Shown here: positions 15,085-24,299 of the stretch, piece after piece | Position numbering within the stretch: the first letter of the stretch is position 1 | How the letters are laid out: every line of letters starts with the position of its first letter | NCBI RefSeq assembly: GCF_000422925.1 | Contig: NZ_AUGZ01000033.1 | Location: forward strand, 1-44,783 | Length of the DNA stretch: 44,783 bases | Direction of reading: 5' to 3' | From: Paludibacterium yongneupense DSM 18731 | Lineage (GTDB): Bacteria > Pseudomonadota > Gammaproteobacteria > Burkholderiales > Chromobacteriaceae | Program-made: the position numbers and the translations under genes | The notes under the pieces: model-generated | Seen by the model: only the letters and a program-made list of their open reading frames with translations | What the model was told of the DNA's origin: nothing | The model's database searches: none

Positions 15085-15937
15085 GACGCGGATCCAGCCA
15101 GTCCCGCAGACCGTCGCCCAGCAGATTGAATGCCAGACAGGCCAACACGATGGCGCCGCCGGGAGCGGCCGCCACCCACCATTGATCGAAAATCACCTTG
15201 CCCCCCTCGGCCACCATCGCTCCCCACTCCGCGGTCGGCGGTGGAACCCCCATGCCAAGAAAACCGAGGCCGGCAATGGCCAGGATCATGCCGCCCATAT
15301 CGAGCGCCGCCCGCACCACCGCCGTCGGCAGACACATGGGCAGAACATGGCCGAAGACCAGCCGCACGCCGTAAATGCCATGCATGCGCGCGGCAGCCAG
15401 ATAGTCGCTGCGGCGAAGCAATTGCGTTTCGGCACGGGCGAGCCGCGCATAGGCGGGCCAGGCGGTCAGCGCCAGCGCCAGCGCCCCGTTGAACAAGCCG
15501 GGACCGAGCACGGCGACCATGGCCAGCGCCAGCACGAGACTGGGCAGGGCCAGAACCATATCGGTCAGCCGCATCAATATCCGCTCCGCCCAGCCTCCGC
15601 CGAGTCCGGCCACCATCCCGACCGTCAAGCCGAAAGGCACGGTGAACAACAAGACCAGGGACACCAGAAGCAGGGTGGGACGGGTGCCGTAGATGACGCG
15701 GGCAGCCAGATCGCGGCCAAAGCCGTCGGTCCCCAGCCAGTGCGCGTGCGACGGGGGCGCCAGACGGATTTCTATGTGCTGCAGATTCGGGTCGTAAGGG
15801 GCTAGCCACGGGGCGAAGGCGGCCAGCAGCAACAACAGTATCAGGGCAGCGGCGCCCAGCGTCGCGGCCGGCGAACGCCGCAGTCGCTTGCGCCAGACAA
15901 GGCGGGGAACAGGCAGATTCACGATTTCAGTCGTCAT
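15077..15937 (-). CDS. ABC transporter permease, Dpp/OppC type
   Basis: This gene encodes 286 residues from ATG 15937 (MTTEIVNLP), which overlaps the stop of the upstream permease as ATGA; the longer frame to 16204 is a shadow. After one N-terminal transmembrane helix comes the C-type permease motif (APYDPNLQ, then HWLGTDGFGRDLAARVIYGTR), a hallmark of DppC/NikC. The coupling-helix loop is seen around LRRSDYLAAARMHGI. It has about six membrane segments and forms the channel with the B subunit. Confidence 0.94.
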   Translation of the reverse strand: MTTEIVNLPVPRLVWRKRLRRSPAATLGAAALILLLLLAAFAPWLAPYDPNLQHIEIRLAPPSHAHWLGTDGFGRDLAARVIYGTRPTLLLVSLVLLFTVPFGLTVGMVAGLGGGWAERILMRLTDMVLALPSLVLALAMVAVLGPGLFNGALALALTAWPAYARLARAETQLLRRSDYLAAARMHGIYGVRLVFGHVLPMCLPTAVVRAALDMGGMILAIAGLGFLGMGVPPPTAEWGAMVAEGGKVIFDQWWVAAAPGGAIVLACLAFNLLGDGLRDWLDPRHD

Positions 15938-16965
15938 ACGCTTCGGGGGTCGAAAAAATGGATCAGCACATCGGCCAGCGCATTGAGCAGGATGAAGCAC
16001 AGGCCGATCAGCAGGGTCGCGCCGAGAATGGCGGCGGTATCGGCGGCAAACAGCGCGGTGGTCAGATAGCGGCCGACCCCGGGCCAGGCGAATACGGTTT
16101 CGGTCAACACCGCCCCCTCGAGCAAACCGGCATAGGACAGGGCCAACACCGTCAGCAGCAGGGCGCCGGCATTCGGCAAAGCATGCGCGAGCAGCACCCG
16201 CCACGGTCCGGCGCCGCGTGCGCGCGATGCCAGGATGTAATCCTTGCGCATCTCCGCCAGCAGGCCGGCACGCATCAGGCGGGCGATGTTTGCGCAGGCG
16301 TGCAGCGCCAGCACCAGCGCCGGCAAGCAGAGATGCGACAGCACATTGGCCAGCAAGGTGCGATCGCCGCTGCGCCAGGCGTCATACAGCAAGAAACCGC
16401 TGCCTTGCGGCAAGGTGTACAGATAGACGTCGTCGAGTCGTCCCGGCCCCCCGGCCCAGTGCAGGCGGGCATAGAACAACAGCAGAGCCAGCAGCCCCAG
16501 CCAGAATACCGGCAAGGAATAGGCGAACAGTGCGAACACGCGGGCGAGCGTGTCGATCGCTCCCCCCGGATAGCGCGCCGACAGCAGTGCCAACGACAGA
16601 CCGAACGCCGAGCCGACCACGATGGCCACCGTGGCCAATTCCAGCGTGGCCGGGAACACCCGTTTCAGATCGTCCAGCACCGGCTGGGAAGTCGAACGCG
16701 ACATACCGAGATCGCCGTGCAGCAACTGGCCGAGATAGTGAGCGAATTGCAGCGGCAGCGGCCGGTCGAGCCCGAGAGCGAGCCGGGCCTGGGCATAACT
16801 GGAGGCGCTGGCATGATCCCCCACCCATTGCAGCGCGGAGTCTATGGGCGACAGGCGCGACAACAGGAAGGTAAATAGCAGCAGCCCGGACAATGTCAGC
16901 CCCCAGGTCAGCGCATGGGTGCCCAGCCGCCGCAATCCGCGGGCGAGGAGGGACGCTGCCGTCAT
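15934..16965 (-). CDS. ABC transporter permease, Dpp/OppB type
   Basis: This gene encodes 343 residues starting at ATG 16965, which overlaps the stop of the second binding-protein gene by one base (TAATG). It has an N-terminal helix, then a periplasmic segment with LGLDRPLPLQFAHYLGQLL and HGDLGMSRS, typical of the DppB family. The ATPase-contact loop is LLAEMRKDYILASRARGAG. It has about six transmembrane segments and is the partner of the C-type permease in the same operon. Confidence 0.94.
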   Translation of the reverse strand: MTAASLLARGLRRLGTHALTWGLTLSGLLLFTFLLSRLSPIDSALQWVGDHASASSYAQARLALGLDRPLPLQFAHYLGQLLHGDLGMSRSTSQPVLDDLKRVFPATLELATVAIVVGSAFGLSLALLSARYPGGAIDTLARVFALFAYSLPVFWLGLLALLLFYARLHWAGGPGRLDDVYLYTLPQGSGFLLYDAWRSGDRTLLANVLSHLCLPALVLALHACANIARLMRAGLLAEMRKDYILASRARGAGPWRVLLAHALPNAGALLLTVLALSYAGLLEGAVLTETVFAWPGVGRYLTTALFAADTAAILGATLLIGLCFILLNALADVLIHFFDPRSV

Positions 16966-18533
16966 TACTTGCTCACCCGGTCGTAATAGACCATGTCAGC
17001 CAGCAGCCCCTGCACATAGCCTTTCACTCCATTGCGCAGCACGACCTGATCCTGCGCCTGGAAAGCGATGACAAAGGGCGAGTGCGTCTGCACCTCGCGC
17101 TGGATTTCGCGGTAGCGCTGCTCGCGCCGGGCCGCATCGCTTTCCCGGACCGCAGCGTCGGTCTTGTCGCTCAGTGCCGGAATCACCCAACCGTTGCGCC
17201 AGGCCACGGTCTTGGTGCCATCGTTGCGATTGATCGCAAAAGCGCTGGCGTTCGAGTGGGCATCGAAGTAGTCCGGAATCCAGAACAGGATCGCCGCCTG
17301 ATGCGTTTGCGAGCGCACTTTGGCATAGATCTGGCTGCCGACTGCCGGCTGAATCTGCAGATGGATGCCCGCCTGGGCAAAGCTGGCTTGCAGGGACTGC
17401 GCGATCTCGGGATACGGCGGCTGGTTGAAGATATCCAGTTTGATGGTCACGTCTTTCAGACCGGCACGGGCAAGGATCGCACGCGCACGCGCCACGTCCA
17501 GGCGATAGGGCCTGTCGTTGAGCGCGCCGGGGAAACCGGTCGGCAGAAAAGCCTGATGGACCTTGAATTGCCCCTTGAGCAGTTTTCCGGCGATGCCGTC
17601 ATAGTCGACCAACCAGCGGGCGGCTTCCCACAAGGCAGGGTTCTTCAACGCCGGGTTCTCGGCATTGGCGGCATTGAACGCCAGATAGTCGACGGCGGCC
17701 GACGGCACGCTTTCGACATGGACGCCGCCATGCAAAGCCGCGACCTGGTCCGGGCCGAGATCGCGCGCGATATCGGCATCGCCCTGCTCGACAAGCAGAC
17801 GGCGCGCGGCGGCATCGGCCACATTCTTCACGATCACGCTCGCGAGACGCGGCGCACCGGCCGGGGAGCCGACATTCGCATCCAGCACCAACGCTTCGTG
17901 CGGCAGGTACTGACGGATCTTGAACGGACCGCTGCCGGCCGAATGCGTCTTGAGCCAGCCGTTTCCGCTATCGCCGTTCTGCGCATTGGCCAGCGCCAGC
18001 TTGCTGTCGACGATGGATGCCACCGGCGCGGACAGGATATGCAAGGCAAAGCTGGCGCCGACCGCGGCGGGCCAGACGACCCGGACTTGATCGCCGGCCA
18101 CGACCTTGATGCTGGCGTCGATGTTATCGGCCTTCCAGCCGAGTTCATTGAGGATGAAGGCGGGCGATTTGTTCAGTTTCACCGCCCGTATCAACGAGAA
18201 CGCCACATCGTCCGCCCGCACCGGATTGCCGGAGGCGAAGCGTGCCCCCGGACGCAGCTTGAAGGTCAGACTGCGACCGTCGCTGCCTGCGCGCCAACTG
18301 GCGGCAAGCGCCGGCCGCAGCTGCGACGGGTGCAGCGGATCGGGCTGCAGCAGGCGCTGATAGAGGCTGGTAAACGCGCTGACACTGCTCAGTTCGAAGC
18401 CTTCGGCGGGGTCCAGGCTGACGATATCGTCGATCGACTGCGCCACGACGAGCGTCCTGGCAGGCGTCGCCGCCCAGGATGGCAGTACGGCGGCAAGAGC
18501 CAGCAGCAGGCCTGTTCTGAATATGAGAGTCAT
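16965..18533 (-). CDS. ABC transporter substrate-binding protein, SBP family 5 (second of two)
   Basis: This gene encodes 522 residues with an AAGGA about 7 bases before ATG 18533. It has a signal peptide (MTLIFRTG, hydrophobic core, cleavage near PSWA/AT) and no lipobox, so it is a soluble periplasmic protein. The family-5 (DppA/NikA/OppA) pattern is clear: SLDPAEGFE near residue 40, LYQRLLQPDP, LRPALAASW, FKLRPGARFASGNPVRADDV. It follows the first binding-protein gene by 14 bases and is recognisably its paralogue, about two thirds identical in the first 110 residues by eye. Two binding proteins feeding one permease usually widen the ligand range. The ligand is not known; peptides, nickel chelates and opines all occur in this family. 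Confidence 0.92.
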   Translation of the reverse strand: MTLIFRTGLLLALAAVLPSWAATPARTLVVAQSIDDIVSLDPAEGFELSSVSAFTSLYQRLLQPDPLHPSQLRPALAASWRAGSDGRSLTFKLRPGARFASGNPVRADDVAFSLIRAVKLNKSPAFILNELGWKADNIDASIKVVAGDQVRVVWPAAVGASFALHILSAPVASIVDSKLALANAQNGDSGNGWLKTHSAGSGPFKIRQYLPHEALVLDANVGSPAGAPRLASVIVKNVADAAARRLLVEQGDADIARDLGPDQVAALHGGVHVESVPSAAVDYLAFNAANAENPALKNPALWEAARWLVDYDGIAGKLLKGQFKVHQAFLPTGFPGALNDRPYRLDVARARAILARAGLKDVTIKLDIFNQPPYPEIAQSLQASFAQAGIHLQIQPAVGSQIYAKVRSQTHQAAILFWIPDYFDAHSNASAFAINRNDGTKTVAWRNGWVIPALSDKTDAAVRESDAARREQRYREIQREVQTHSPFVIAFQAQDQVVLRNGVKGYVQGLLADMVYYDRVSK

Positions 18534-18547
18534 CCTTGTTCCTTGTC

Positions 18548-20116
18548 CTATTTGCTGACTTTGTCGTAGAAAACCATGTCGGGGGTAATGCCTTGCACAT
18601 AGCCTTTGAGCGAACTGCGCAAAGCGATCAGATTGCGCGACTGGAATGCGACCACAAACGGCGAGTTGCGCTGCACCTCGCGCTCGATCGACTCATAGGC
18701 GCGCGCGCGGCGCGCCGGATCGGTCTGTTTGAGAGCGGCGAGCGTCTTGGCGTTCAGGGCAGGAATCTGCCATCCCGTGCGCCAGGCCAGCGTTTTTTCA
18801 CCATCGTTGCGATTCAGCGCAAACGCACTGGCATTGGTATGCGGATCGAAATAGTCGGGACCCCACGATGTCCAGATCGCTTCGTAATTGCGCGACGAGA
18901 ACAGGCTGCCGACCTGGCTGCCGACGGCCGGGACGACATTGAGCCGGATGCCGCCCTTGGCAAAGCTCGCCTGGAGGGCCTGCGCCACATCGAGGTAAGG
19001 GGGTTGATTGTTGACATCGAGACGAATATTCACCTCTTTGAGGCCTGCACGAGCGAGGATGGCGCGCGCCCGTTCGGGGTCGAAATGATACGGCCGCTCT
19101 TTCAGCGCCCCCGGGAAGCCCAGCGGCAAGAAGGCCTGGTGCGGCGCAAACTGCCCCTTGAGCAAGGTCGTGGCGACATTGTCGTAGTCGATCAGCCAGC
19201 GGGCGGCCTCCCATAGCGCCGGGTTTTTCAGCACAGGGTTGGACGATTCGATATTGAAGGCAAGGTAATGGATAGAGGCGGAGGGAACGGCCAGCGGCGT
19301 GACTCCGGGTTTGCCTTGCAAGGCGGCAATCTGGTCGGGTCCCAGATTACGCGCGATATCGGCATCGCCCTGCTCGATCAGCAAGCGGCGGGCCGCCGGA
19401 TCGGGCACGTTCTTGATCAGCACGGTATCCAATCGCGGTGCGCCCGCCGGCGACAACGGATTGCCGCTCAACACCAGCGCCTGATGCGGCTGATAGCTGC
19501 GGATCGCATACGGACCGCTGCCGGCCGAATGCGTTTTCAACCAGGCGTTGCCCTGGTCTCCATCGATCTCGTGTGCGCTGGCGGTGCGGGCATCGACGAT
19601 GGACGATGCCGGAGCCGACAGCAGACTCAGGACAAAGGCGGGGCCGACATCGGCCGTCCATGCCACTTTGACTTTGGCCGGTCCGGTGCGAGTCAGAAAG
19701 CGACCGACATTATCGCGAGTCCATCCGAGTTGGCCGAGAATGAAGGCCGGATCTTTATTCAGCCTGATCACACGCGACAAAGAGAAAATCACGTCCTCGG
19801 GACGCAGCGCGTTGCCGCTGGCGAAACGGGCGCCAGGACGCAGGGTGAACTCCAGGCTGTGGCCGTCGGCTCCCGCGTGCCAGGACGCAGCGAGTACCGG
19901 CTTGAGTACGGCAGGATGGGCGGGATCGGACTGGACCAGCCGCTGATAGAGGCTGTTGAAAGCCTGTACCGTACTCAGCTCGAATCCTTCGGCCGGATCG
20001 AAGCTGGTCGCGTCATCCAGCGATTGCGCGATAACCAGGGTATGGGCCGGGGTCAGTGCCCAGGCCGGCAGGCTGGTCAACAGACCGGCAAGCACAAGGG
20101 GGCGGATTCGGTTCAT
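18548..20116 (-). CDS. ABC transporter substrate-binding protein, SBP family 5 (first of two)
   Basis: This gene encodes 522 residues from ATG 20116 (MNRIRPLVLAG); a TTG four codons upstream is possible but adds nothing to the signal peptide. The Sec signal is cleaved near PAWA/LT. The mature protein has SFDPAEGFE, LYQRLVQSDP, LKPVLAASW and LRPGARFASGNALRPEDV, the family-5 pattern. It is the first gene of the operon, so the promoter lies in the AT-rich block just upstream (about 20160-20215). Its closest visible relative is the next gene, so the pair arose by tandem duplication followed by divergence. Confidence 0.92.
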   Translation of the reverse strand: MNRIRPLVLAGLLTSLPAWALTPAHTLVIAQSLDDATSFDPAEGFELSTVQAFNSLYQRLVQSDPAHPAVLKPVLAASWHAGADGHSLEFTLRPGARFASGNALRPEDVIFSLSRVIRLNKDPAFILGQLGWTRDNVGRFLTRTGPAKVKVAWTADVGPAFVLSLLSAPASSIVDARTASAHEIDGDQGNAWLKTHSAGSGPYAIRSYQPHQALVLSGNPLSPAGAPRLDTVLIKNVPDPAARRLLIEQGDADIARNLGPDQIAALQGKPGVTPLAVPSASIHYLAFNIESSNPVLKNPALWEAARWLIDYDNVATTLLKGQFAPHQAFLPLGFPGALKERPYHFDPERARAILARAGLKEVNIRLDVNNQPPYLDVAQALQASFAKGGIRLNVVPAVGSQVGSLFSSRNYEAIWTSWGPDYFDPHTNASAFALNRNDGEKTLAWRTGWQIPALNAKTLAALKQTDPARRARAYESIEREVQRNSPFVVAFQSRNLIALRSSLKGYVQGITPDMVFYDKVSK

Positions 20117-20766
20117 GGCGCTCTGCAAAGAGTGATGGGCCTTGCAGTGTAGTGCCGCGCCACTTAGTTCGTTAATTCATATAATTTCATTTTGATATAC
20201 GAATAATGGTATAAGAAAGCGATGCCGAGCATGTCCGGCGGCAGGCTAGTCGGAAGATCGTGCATGCTGTTCAGCCGCGAATACGCCACGGACGAGGGGC
20301 GCTTGCTGACAGCCGCAAACGGCAGAGACAAGCAACGCAAAAGCGACAAGACGTACAGGGGACAAAGTCGATTCCTTCAGGGTTCGTCGGGCAGCGGCGG
20401 CCAAGTGTCATGATTCTGGTGCCGAAACGATCCGCTATGCATGCCGGCGCAGCGCAGGCGCGCCAGGCAGCGGGCCACACTGTACCGGAGACAGCAATGG
20501 CGCGAAACCGCCTTGTATCTATTTGCCGCAAGATACCCTGATCGCATGCCCCAGTGCTGTCGCGAGCGGACACATCACCATCGCTCCCGGCCACGGCGAC
20601 AAGGCATGAAAGATATTTGTCATGTCATCATGTAATTTAAAATATGATTCTGCATTCATTTAAAGCCTGGATCCTGCGCAGACCCGGTTCGCTTCGAGCC
20701 ATGGCTCCGCCCATGATTCACAGATGGGCGAACCGGCGCATTGCAGACCAGAGGTGACTTCGATAT
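20117..20766. other. divergent intergenic region with AT-rich promoter blocks
   Basis: About 650 bp between the ABC operon (minus) and the serine hydrolase (plus). A very AT-rich block at about 20165-20220 should hold the operon promoter. A second AT-rich block at 20590-20665 probably serves the hydrolase. The GC-rich middle contains small ORFs (20222-20413 plus, 20271-20594 minus) with no ribosome site or motif that I recognise. Confidence 0.45.
20196..20213. promoter_or_regulatory. operator-like inverted repeat TATAC-N8-GTATA
   Basis: TATAC (20196-20200) and GTATA (20209-20213) form a symmetric 18-base site about 80 bases upstream of the first binding-protein gene, inside the AT-rich promoter block. 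It resembles a dimeric repressor site (GntR-like spacing). No matching regulator gene is adjacent. Confidence 0.35.
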
Positions 20767-22050
20767 ATGGCAGGGATGCACGACTTGGAAGGTTTGGCTA
20801 GCCGATGCGTTTGCTGGCGCGCGCTGCGCCTGATCACAGCCCTGGGATTGCTTCTCGCGCTCGGCGCGTGTAGCACGCTGTCAGAGACGACGATCGACAG
20901 CACAGAAACGGAAGTCAGCCATTATCAGCGCGGGGGGAATCTGCACGATGAGGTGGACAGTCTCGTCCAACCGCTGATACGGAGCGGGCAGACACCGGGA
21001 ATGATGGTCGGGGTCCTGCTGCCGGACGGCTCGGCCCACTTCTATGGCTATGGCACGGCCGACAAGGCGCGGCCGGAAGCGCCGCAAGCCGACACCCAGT
21101 TCGCCGTCGGCTCTCTCAGCAAGTGTTTTCTGGCCGTGCTGACCGCACAACTCGTCGCAGAAGGACGCCTGTCGTGGGATGAAACCCTGCCGTCTCTGCT
21201 GCCGCCGGGCACCCCGCTAAGCGCAGATGCCCGCAAGATCACCTTGCTGCAGCTGCTCACGCACACATCGGGTTTGCCGCGCCAGCCGATGACGCTGGAA
21301 ACCCTCGATTACTTCGTCCGCTACCTGTTCACCGGAGAGAGCTTCTATCGCCACTTTACCCGGCAGTACATGCTCGATTATCTGAAGGATTTCCGCGCTC
21401 CGGCACCTGCGCATCCCATCTACTCCAATGTCGGATACGGTCTTGTCGGGTATGCGCTCGAGTTACGGACCGGGCAGACTCTGGACGCCCTGCTCGCCCA
21501 CTATATAAGCGGGCCCCTGCAACTCGCGCATACCGGTTATGAGGCGGCGGCTCTCCCCGGTTATGCCACGCGCGCACGCGGCTACGCCGGCGATCAGCCC
21601 AAATTCATCGCGCGCGGGCAGCCGGTTCCCGACTGGGAATTCACGGATCTGATGAAAGGCTCGGCCGCCATCCACTCGAGCGCACGCGATCTACTGCACC
21701 TGGCTGCCGCCTTCCTCCACCCTGGCGTCGGCCCGCGCGGCCAGGCGCTGCAGGAACTGCTGCGGTTGCATTACCCGCGTCAGGGCCAACAAGCGTGGAT
21801 TGCCTGGGATCACGATACGCTGGGCGGCGCCGACTTCAGTTCGATGATAGGGCTGGTGGCGGGTTATACCGCCTATATGGGGCTCGACATCGAGCACCAC
21901 AGTGCCGTCGTGGTACTGCAGAACAGCTTTAACTGGGCCGACGAAGTCGGCCACCGCCTGCTCGCCCGGATCGCGCGCGCCAACCCGACAGCAACCGACC
22001 TCGCACACCGGTCAGGGCGGCCGCCGACGCTCGCCGCCGGGACGCTTTGA
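20767..22050 (+). CDS. lipoprotein serine hydrolase (class C beta-lactamase / esterase family)
   Basis: This gene encodes 427 residues. The N-terminus has a hydrophobic core ending LGAC, a lipobox with the Cys near residue 35, so the enzyme is probably anchored in the outer membrane facing the periplasm. The beta-lactamase fold shows the SxxK motif as SLSK (about residue 117), the YxN motif as YSN in PIYSNVGYGLVGYALE, and THTSGLPRQP. The third KTG-type box is not obvious, which favours a peptidase/esterase (AmpH, EstB or PBP-like) over a true beta-lactamase. The start at 20767 has an AGAGG somewhat far upstream; Met at 20776 is an alternative. The gene is monocistronic. Confidence 0.88.
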   Translation: MAGMHDLEGLASRCVCWRALRLITALGLLLALGACSTLSETTIDSTETEVSHYQRGGNLHDEVDSLVQPLIRSGQTPGMMVGVLLPDGSAHFYGYGTADKARPEAPQADTQFAVGSLSKCFLAVLTAQLVAEGRLSWDETLPSLLPPGTPLSADARKITLLQLLTHTSGLPRQPMTLETLDYFVRYLFTGESFYRHFTRQYMLDYLKDFRAPAPAHPIYSNVGYGLVGYALELRTGQTLDALLAHYISGPLQLAHTGYEAAALPGYATRARGYAGDQPKFIARGQPVPDWEFTDLMKGSAAIHSSARDLLHLAAAFLHPGVGPRGQALQELLRLHYPRQGQQAWIAWDHDTLGGADFSSMIGLVAGYTAYMGLDIEHHSAVVVLQNSFNWADEVGHRLLARIARANPTATDLAHRSGRPPTLAAGTL

Positions 22051-22052
22051 CG

Positions 22053-23084
22053 CTACCAGCACTTTTCGTATAAGGCTACCGTCTTGTCGTCGACCGGAAA
22101 ATTAACGGCGCGGGCAATACGGTATTCCCCGGACGCGGTATCGACCAGTTGCAACGGATCGGAACATGCCAGCGAAACATGCGGGGCGGCGGCATTCGCG
22201 CCGACGTGCACGACCAGCGCCACCTCGCCGTTTTTCAATTCGACGAAGCTGCCGGGCGGGTAGAGTCCGAGCACCCGGATCAGATGGGCGGCCAGGGTGA
22301 TGTCTATCGGTTCGTTCTTAGAAGTATACAGCGCAGCCAGAGCCGTCGGCGCCGGCACCCGGTTGCGATAGCCTCGCGGCATCAACCTCGCGCAAACAAT
22401 ATCGAGCACATGCAGCAGATGGGCATGCATTGGAATTTCGTCATCGCGCAAGCCAAAGGGATAACCGAGTCCGTTGCGTTTTTCGTGATGCAGCAGCACG
22501 CCATTATGCCAGCGCTCATCCACGACGCCGGCCTCCCGCAGAATCGCGGCACTGGTCAGCGGATGAATTTTTATTTGTTGCCATTGCATGGTGGTCGGAG
22601 TGCCGCGACGGTGGTTCATCTCATCGTGCAGTCCGACCGAGCCGACGTTCATGGTCAGCGAAGCGGCGACCAGATGCCGGATGTCGCCGGTCGGGAATTC
22701 GAGCGCCTCGCCCATGCGAATCGCCAGAATCGCGCAGAACAGCGCGTGCCGCGCCGTATACGCGCTCTGCTCCACCCTCAGCAGGGCGGCAGCGAGATAA
22801 CCGTCGCGATTCTTGCAAACGCGCTCGATCAGCGAATGCGCGAGGCCGATCGTCAACCCTGCCGCACCCTCGAGGTGAAGGTAGTTGCGTAGAAGAGCGT
22901 TCAGATGCTGGACGAGCAGAGGGAAATCCAGCATCGGATGCGCCGAGGCAGGGGGCAGCGGCGCAGGCGGCGTCGCCTGCCCGGCCAGCAGCAATTCTTC
23001 GCGGAAACGTGACTCCAGGCGAAACTCGTATTCCCCAATCTGGCTGAAACGATTTTTTATATAAAGCGACCCCGGCAGCTGCAC
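22053..23084 (-). CDS. degenerate HD-GYP domain protein
   Basis: This gene encodes 343 residues from GTG 23084 (weak ribosome site, so the start is uncertain). The domain at about 85-260 follows the HD-GYP layout: His113 in ARHALFCAI, HP at 174-175, HHE at 199-201, NGLGYP at 204-209 and Asp228. The His-Asp diad that should sit in LLHDIGK is replaced by SLTMNVG (residues 142-148), removing two metal ligands. Normal HD-GYP proteins hydrolyse cyclic di-GMP, so this one is probably catalytically weak or inactive and may bind the nucleotide or a partner. A C-terminal ~70-residue domain (PPGSFVELKNGEVALVV) is of a kind also found after other HD-GYP domains. It is convergent with the serine hydrolase. 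Confidence 0.82.
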   Translation of the reverse strand: MQLPGSLYIKNRFSQIGEYEFRLESRFREELLLAGQATPPAPLPPASAHPMLDFPLLVQHLNALLRNYLHLEGAAGLTIGLAHSLIERVCKNRDGYLAAALLRVEQSAYTARHALFCAILAIRMGEALEFPTGDIRHLVAASLTMNVGSVGLHDEMNHRRGTPTTMQWQQIKIHPLTSAAILREAGVVDERWHNGVLLHHEKRNGLGYPFGLRDDEIPMHAHLLHVLDIVCARLMPRGYRNRVPAPTALAALYTSKNEPIDITLAAHLIRVLGLYPPGSFVELKNGEVALVVHVGANAAAPHVSLACSDPLQLVDTASGEYRIARAVNFPVDDKTVALYEKCW

Positions 23085-23590
23085 AGTACACTCGGTTTTT
23101 CTATTCTGATTTTTGGAATATTACACCAGAGTAATTACTGAAAATAATTATCTTCATCTATTGAAACAGAGTGTAATAAATCGATCGCGCATTACAGGCG
23201 TCGACTGCAGGACCATTCAATCTGAAAGCGAGCAAGCCCCCCATCGTTGCGTATCAGCTCCGCCGGAACGGCATCGCACCTCGCATCATCCGGCACCCGG
23301 ACTGCAGGCGGACGGCCCGTCCCGCGAAGGCCAGGCTGCTACGGTCGCTGGTGGCGTGCCCTGTATTCAGACCGGCTCCACCGCGGCAGGAAGGAAGGCC
23401 CATGCCGAGCCCATAAGGACAGACGGCGACAGGCCATGATCGATATCCCGAATGCCTCGCGGCGCATCGTTATACACTTGTGCTGACGACGGCAGCCGCG
23501 CAAGGCTGAGGGCAGCGTTTGCCTGGCGGCGGCGGGCGGCGGATAATCGCCGGCCCGGCAGATCGTCGGGATGATAGGAGAAAGAAACGC
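23085..23590. other. intergenic region between divergent genes
   Basis: This starts with an AT-rich block (about 23090-23190) that should hold the HD-GYP promoter, followed by GC-rich DNA leading to the pseudouridine synthase. ORFs here (23113-23439 plus, 23247-23486 plus) are Arg/Gly-rich composition artefacts. No RNA gene or repeat was recognised. Confidence 0.45.
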
Positions 23591-24292
23591 ATGAGCGAAC
23601 CAGGTGTACGTCTGTCCAAACGCATGACCGAGCTCGGGCTGTGTTCGCGCCGCGAGGCCGATGATTTCATCGAGCGCGGCCTGGTGCGCGTCGATGGCGC
23701 CGTGGTGCGGGTGCTTGGCAGCCGCGTCTTGCCGGAGCAGAAAATCGAACTGATACGCCAGGCGACGCTTCCGTCCGAATCGCGTGTCACACTGTTGCTC
23801 TACAAACCGGAACAGACAGCGCAGGCCTTGCCCAAATTCATCCGCGCCGAGACGCGCAGCCCGGACGATAACAGCGGCATCGAATTCTTGCCGCGCCATG
23901 CCGGCAAACTGAGCCTGGCCGGCGCACTGGACCATGCCGCCAGCGGCCTGGTCGCCATGACACAGGATGGCCGGCTGGCGGAAAAAATCGCTGAGCGCGA
24001 GCTCGAATACCTGGTGCAGGTCGACTCGGCGCCGCCCGCCGACGAGTTGCAGAAGCGGTTGCAGGCAGTGCGTCTGGACGGGGCTGTCGTGCCGCCGTTC
24101 AAAGTGACGCGCCAGAGCGACCGCCAGTTGCGCTTCGTGCTGCACCGCCCGTTGCCGCGGCAGATCTGGCTGCTATGCGAGCAGGCCGGCATCGCCATCG
24201 GCAGTGTGCGCTGCATTCGCATCGGCAGCATTTCCACCGGGAGCCTGCAGCCCGGTCAATGGCGTTATCTGCAGGCCTTCGAACAATTCTGA
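23591..24292 (+). CDS. rRNA pseudouridine synthase, RsuA/RluF family
   Basis: This gene encodes 233 residues from ATG 23591, behind AGGAG ten bases upstream. An N-terminal S4 RNA-binding domain (about residues 6-52: VRLSKRMTELGLCSRREADDFIERGLVRVDG) precedes the synthase domain. The catalytic Asp is in GALDHAASGLVAMTQDG, a variant of the usual GRLDxxTxGL box that keeps the Asp. Downstream blocks KEYLV-like (LEYLVQVD) and RQIWLLCEQAG match the RluF/RsuA pattern. It isomerises uridine to pseudouridine in ribosomal RNA; which position is not clear, with RluF-type the closest by feel. It is convergent with the VF530-like gene. Confidence 0.88.
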   Translation: MSEPGVRLSKRMTELGLCSRREADDFIERGLVRVDGAVVRVLGSRVLPEQKIELIRQATLPSESRVTLLLYKPEQTAQALPKFIRAETRSPDDNSGIEFLPRHAGKLSLAGALDHAASGLVAMTQDGRLAEKIAERELEYLVQVDSAPPADELQKRLQAVRLDGAVVPPFKVTRQSDRQLRFVLHRPLPRQIWLLCEQAGIAIGSVRCIRIGSISTGSLQPGQWRYLQAFEQF

Positions 24293-24299
24293 AGCGTTT

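Noticed and set aside
16893-18569. 558-codon plus-strand ORF across the second binding-protein gene
   Set aside because: It is antisense to a clear family-5 binding protein and has composition-driven content (Arg, Gly, Gln, His) without motifs.
20767-22050. Functional class C beta-lactamase conferring resistance
   Set aside because: SxxK and YxN are present, but the KTG box is not recognisable and the protein is a lipoprotein with esterase/PBP-like features; the resistance role is unsupported.
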